DNA from: FEN-1297 sp046704255
Lineage (GTDB): Bacteria; Bacteroidota; Ignavibacteria; Ignavibacteriales; Ignavibacteriaceae
NCBI GenBank assembly: GCA_046704255.1
Contig: JBJKSH010000066.1
Coordinates: 1-10,076 of the forward strand
Direction of reading: 5' to 3'
Length of the DNA stretch: 10,076 nt
The translations under genes and the position numbers were made by a program. The notes beneath the pieces are model-generated. The model saw only the letters and a program-made list of their open reading frames with translations, ran no database searches and was not told the origin of the DNA. How positions within the stretch are numbered: position 1 is the stretch's first letter; every line of letters starts with the position of its first letter. Of this stretch, positions 7,620 to 10,076 are shown piece after piece.

Positions 7620-8656
7620 AAAACCAAATTTCGGAAAATGTGTTTATCAATTCATTAATAAAAAATTTCCACCGCTCACCGATGCAAATAAATAAAGTTC
7701 ACGAGAGTGATGCGGAAATTATTAAAATAGGTAACGGCTCAAATATTATTTTGGCCGTAACAACCGACAGTATTGCGGAAGAAATAAAATCCGGTCTCTA
7801 TGATGATCCTTATTTGATTGGTTGGATGTCTGTAATGGTTAATTTAAGTGACCTGGCGGCAGTTGGAGCAAAGCCTTTAGGAATTCTTATTTCAGAAATT
7901 CTACCGCATGATTATTCACCAGGTAATACCGAATTGTTACATACAGGAATAAGCGATGCTTGTAAAAAATGCGGTACATTTGTTCTCGGCGGAGATACAA
8001 ATTCCGGTGATGATCTTATTATAACGGGAACTGCAATCGGTATTCCTGAAAATAATAAACATCTTTCCCGCATCGGTTGTCGTTGTAATGACATATTATA
8101 TTCTACGGGTTTCTTAGGAAGAGGGAACGGGTTTGCTGTTTCAAAATTTTTCAATCAGGGTAATCTAAAATTTGATTACTGCCCCGAAGCAAGAATTAAT
8201 CAAGGCGTAATTATAAAAGATTTTGCATCCGCTTGCATGGATACAAGCGACGGAGTTGTTTCAACGTTGGATCAATTAATGCGGCTTAACAATTTAGGTT
8301 TTAAATTAGATAAAGATTGGGAAGATAAAATAGATAAAGGTTCCTTAGAATTAGCAAGAGCTTCATCTATTCCGGAATGGCTTCTGCTTGCAGGTTATCA
8401 CGGGGAGTTCGAACTTCTATTTACTATACCCGAAAAATTGGAAAACAAATTTTTAATTAATGCTAAAAAGATAAATTGGCAGCCGGTTAAACTTGGAAGT
8501 GCAATTGACGAATGCAAAATAGAAATTCCTATTTACGGCAAGCTGCAGGAAATAGATAGTACAAGAATTAGAAATTTGGCTTACAAAATACAAAACGGCG
8601 TGGAGTCCTATTTAAAATCTCTTTTGTCTATTGATCAGGAGATGCAAATAAATTAA
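7616..8656 (+). CDS. ThiL-like AIR-synthase (PurM) family protein
   Basis: 346 residues with both PurM-type domains. Most similar to ThiL (thiamine-monophosphate kinase) by eye: VTTDSIAEE (48-56) versus ThiL TTD-x-x-x-E; NLSDLAAVGAKP (76-87), the strongest match; GGDTNSG (125-131); a DTSDG loop (209-213); and GEFELLFT (263-270), where ThiL has GEDYELLFT. These positions bind Mg-ATP and the substrate phosphate. Several residues differ from textbook ThiL: ESDAE in place of GDDAA near residue 30, GCRCND in place of G-x-x-x-GD, and the changed GED. With no thiamine gene nearby, it may be a paralogue acting on another phosphorylated metabolite. SelD and HypE are less likely: no SelD-type Cys/Sec N-terminus and no HypE C-terminal Cys are present. 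The AAGGTG ribosome site lies 5 bases before ATG, and the ATGA overlap with the lipid kinase implies coupled translation. It is the last gene of the operon. Confidence 0.82.
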   Translation: MKNQISENVFINSLIKNFHRSPMQINKVHESDAEIIKIGNGSNIILAVTTDSIAEEIKSGLYDDPYLIGWMSVMVNLSDLAAVGAKPLGILISEILPHDYSPGNTELLHTGISDACKKCGTFVLGGDTNSGDDLIITGTAIGIPENNKHLSRIGCRCNDILYSTGFLGRGNGFAVSKFFNQGNLKFDYCPEARINQGVIIKDFASACMDTSDGVVSTLDQLMRLNNLGFKLDKDWEDKIDKGSLELARASSIPEWLLLAGYHGEFELLFTIPEKLENKFLINAKKINWQPVKLGSAIDECKIEIPIYGKLQEIDSTRIRNLAYKIQNGVESYLKSLLSIDQEMQIN

Positions 8657-8674
8657 GATTTTTGTAAAACAGAA

Positions 8675-9313
8675 TCATTTATAAAATTTTATAGCATTAT
8701 GAACTCCGGCAATAACCATTTGCACGGAAATTATTGTAATAATTAATCCCATCAGTCGTGTTATTACTTTTACTATTCCTTTTTTGAAGTGCGAAAGGAT
8801 TGTTTCTCCGAAAACAAAGCAGAAGTATGTTATAAAACAAATAAATGCAAATACACCGATAACAACCGATTCATGTATAACAGATGAGCCTTCACCTACA
8901 AAATTCATTGCCGTAGAGATTGTACCGGGTCCGGCAAGAATAGGAATTGCCAATGGAGAAATTGCTATATCTTCAACCGAATTATCTTTATCGTTTTCGC
9001 CTTCTGCCGGATGGTGCATTGCAGATTCTTTTCCGTGCAGTAGCTGATAACCTACAATAAAAATCAAAAGACCGCCGCCGATTTGAAATGCAGGAAGTGT
9101 AATGCCGAAAGCATCAAATATTATTCCTCCGGATACCGAAAAAACCGCAACTATTATAAAAGCAAGAACTACTGATTTGCGGGCAATTTTCTTTTGCTCG
9201 GGTTTATCTATACCTTCCACCAGACCGAGAAATATCGGCATGTTGCCGATGGGATTCATTATGGCAAAGAAGCCCATAAAGACGGTTGAAGCAAACAAGA
9301 TAATTTCACTCAT
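8675..9313 (-). CDS. MarC family integral membrane protein
   Basis: 212 residues, the usual MarC/UPF0056 length, with six hydrophobic segments at roughly 4-24, 44-66, 70-93, 117-140, 147-170 and 185-207. Family hallmarks are visible: the N-terminal MNPIGNMPIF (19-28) and the repeated-half motif AIPILAGPGTIS (122-133). A charged, His-containing loop (~94-113) separates the two halves. The role of the family is not settled; E. coli MarC was once linked to antibiotic resistance, a link later withdrawn, so no transport substrate is claimed. AAAGG (9323-9327) sits 9 bases before the start. The gene converges on the lipid operon with only 18 bp between stop codons and is probably unrelated to it in function. 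Confidence 0.93.
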   Translation of the reverse strand: MSEIILFASTVFMGFFAIMNPIGNMPIFLGLVEGIDKPEQKKIARKSVVLAFIIVAVFSVSGGIIFDAFGITLPAFQIGGGLLIFIVGYQLLHGKESAMHHPAEGENDKDNSVEDIAISPLAIPILAGPGTISTAMNFVGEGSSVIHESVVIGVFAFICFITYFCFVFGETILSHFKKGIVKVITRLMGLIITIISVQMVIAGVHNAIKFYK

Positions 9314-9354
9314 TATATTATACCTTTAATTTTAAGGATTAAGATATGATTGCA

Positions 9355-9362
9355 CAAATTTA
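9355..9362 (-). promoter_or_regulatory. Possible Bacteroidota-type -7 promoter element for the MarC gene
   Basis: On the minus strand TAAATTTG matches the Bacteroidota -7 consensus TAnnTTTG and lies about 40 bases before the MarC start. A TTTC about 21 bases further upstream is a poor match to the -33 TTTG, and the spacing is slightly long. In AT-rich DNA this may be chance. Confidence 0.25.
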
Positions 9363-9429
9363 GTTAAAGTTGGAATAAATAGTGAAAGAGATTGTATACT
9401 TTAATCATAAGAAAAAATATTTTAAATAA

Positions 9430-9476
9430 ATTGTTTAACTGCTAACCTATCGAATTTTTAAAAGCAATTAAACAAT
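9430..9476. repeat. 13-bp inverted repeat with 21-bp loop
   Basis: ATTGTTTAACTGC (9430-9442) pairs with GCAATTAAACAAT (9464-9476) at 12 of 13 positions. AAAGCAATTA also recurs directly at 9461 and 9477. It lies between the MarC gene and the decayed permease. It has no GC-rich stem or T-tract, so it is not a standard terminator; operator or remnant of an inserted element are both possible. Confidence 0.4.
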
Positions 9477-9551
9477 AAAGCAATTATAATTAAATTGAAT
9501 CTCCATCTAAGCCGGTGTAGGTTTAAAATTATTCATAAATATTTCTGTTAA

Positions 9552-9843
9552 TCATTGGAATACATCCAACAGATAAATTTTTCTTAATCGCCGCATTGAA
9601 ATAAAAGGACTTATCAGATTAATAATTACCGCAGTAACAATAATTAAAATCTTTATGAAGGTTGTTTAAGTGCTTATTCCCGACAAAATACTTTCGATAA
9701 ATTCCATCAGCCGGTAAAAAAATAATTGCGGAAATTATTGCAATAAAAATAATAAAGAGCGACTTCTGAATGATCAGGGGCGGGATAAAGCCGTTCGGCG
9801 ATCCTAAAATTTTAATAACAGCATAATCTTTTAATTTAAAGAA
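9552..9843 (-). pseudogene. Frameshifted C-terminal remnant of a DevC/FtsX-type ABC transporter permease
   Basis: Two minus-strand frames together read as the end of an ABC permease. Frame one (from 9843 down) gives FKLKDYAVIKILGSPNGFI, then PLIIQK and a hydrophobic helix (SLFIIFIAIISAIIFLP). This matches the conserved cytoplasmic patch K-E/D-Y/F-A-x-L/I-K-x-L/I-G-A/S-x-x-x-F-I of DevC/FtsX/MacB-like permeases and the helix after it. That frame stops at 9619-9621. A second frame takes over near 9653 with KILIIVTAVIINLISPFIS, followed by the family's last residues MRRLRKIYLLDVFQ and a stop at 9552-9554; intact relatives end in forms like RRLxKxDPAxVF. A TAA lies directly before the recognisable start (9844-9846). 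No ATP-binding partner or membrane-fusion gene is present in the window. The N-terminal part is missing or too decayed to read, so the upstream limit is uncertain. Confidence 0.65.
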
Positions 9844-10076
9844 TTAAACTTAATATTTTGGCTAAAACTATCCTGCTTATAAATTTAAGCGCGATTATGC
9901 CTCAGGTATGATTTTGATGCGTACATAAAACACCCTCAATCCATGCATGCACATGAACTATTCTTTTTGATGACTTTTTATTAATAAAAATTTTCATTTC
10001 GATTTTAAAAATGAAAAGGAATAGAATTTTCATAGAAATGTAAAACAAAAGCAAATGATCGGTCAGAGTTCTAAAT
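9844..10076. other. AT-rich non-coding stretch with short palindromes
   Basis: No supported gene. It holds a perfect 16-bp palindrome, TTTTTATTAATAAAAA (9975-9990). Directly next to it is a 9-bp stem, TTTTCATTT (9991-9999) with AAATGAAAA (10009-10017), around a 9-base loop. Part of the stretch may be more of the decayed permease, but no frame shows a recognisable motif. Confidence 0.4.

Noticed and set aside
8657..8700. Terminator between the convergent operon and MarC gene
   Set aside because: TATAAAATTTTATA (8680-8693) is a palindrome without a loop and lies inside the last MarC codons; no GC-rich stem followed by a T-run was found.
8675..9313. Annotation as a multiple antibiotic resistance protein
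   Set aside because: The family name is historical and the resistance role was not upheld; only family membership is supported.
9902..10033. 43-codon open frame on the minus strand near the right edge
   Set aside because: No recognisable motif, no clear ribosome site, and low-complexity Lys/Ile/Phe-rich translation expected of AT-rich DNA. It may be partly decayed permease or chance.
1..10076. CRISPR array, tRNA/rRNA genes, insertion sequence or prophage
   Set aside because: No spaced identical repeats, cloverleaf, transposase motif or paired terminal repeats with target duplication were seen.

Overview
The window looks like a piece of an AT-rich chromosome from the Bacteroidota/Chlorobiota/Ignavibacteriota side of the FCB group, most likely an ignavibacterial lineage. 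The main clue is the C-terminus of the large secreted protein. It carries a type A sorting domain of the type IX secretion system (T9SS), opening with QNYPNPFNPST, a form very common in Ignavibacteria. The lineage call is inference from motifs, not from a search.

Left half (53-4630, minus strand): one 1525-residue exported protein. In order it has a signal peptide, a long run of Asp-box beta-propeller repeats (13-14 blades), two tandem copies of an InlB-like plus BACON-like module, a UshA-type 5'-nucleotidase/metallophosphoesterase, a 5'-nucleotidase C-terminal domain with a degraded binding motif, and the T9SS tail. It is probably a cell-surface or released phosphoesterase.

A 226-bp divergent intergenic region (4631-4856) follows. 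It holds two oppositely facing arrays of a TTGTCAA/TTGACAT element repeated at exactly 11 bp. This is the layout of binding sites for PhoB/PhoP-type response regulators.

Middle (4857-8656, plus strand): four tightly packed, overlapping or nearly abutting genes. They encode a short-chain dehydrogenase, a UbiA-superfamily prenyltransferase with an altered first Asp motif, a diacylglycerol/sphingosine-kinase-family lipid kinase, and a ThiL-like member of the PurM/AIR-synthase family. The arrangement indicates one operon, probably for making or modifying a membrane (iso)prenoid lipid; its product is not identifiable from sequence alone. The shared divergent promoter with Pho-box-like repeats suggests, as a hypothesis, that the phosphoesterase and the lipid operon respond together to phosphate limitation.

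Right end: a MarC-family membrane protein (8675-9313, minus strand) converges on the operon with an 18-bp gap. The last ~760 bp have no intact gene. On the minus strand at about 9552-9843 they contain the frameshifted C-terminal remnant of a DevC/FtsX-type ABC transporter permease. The rest is AT-rich DNA with short inverted repeats. No tRNA, rRNA, CRISPR array, insertion sequence or convincing Rho-independent terminator was seen.
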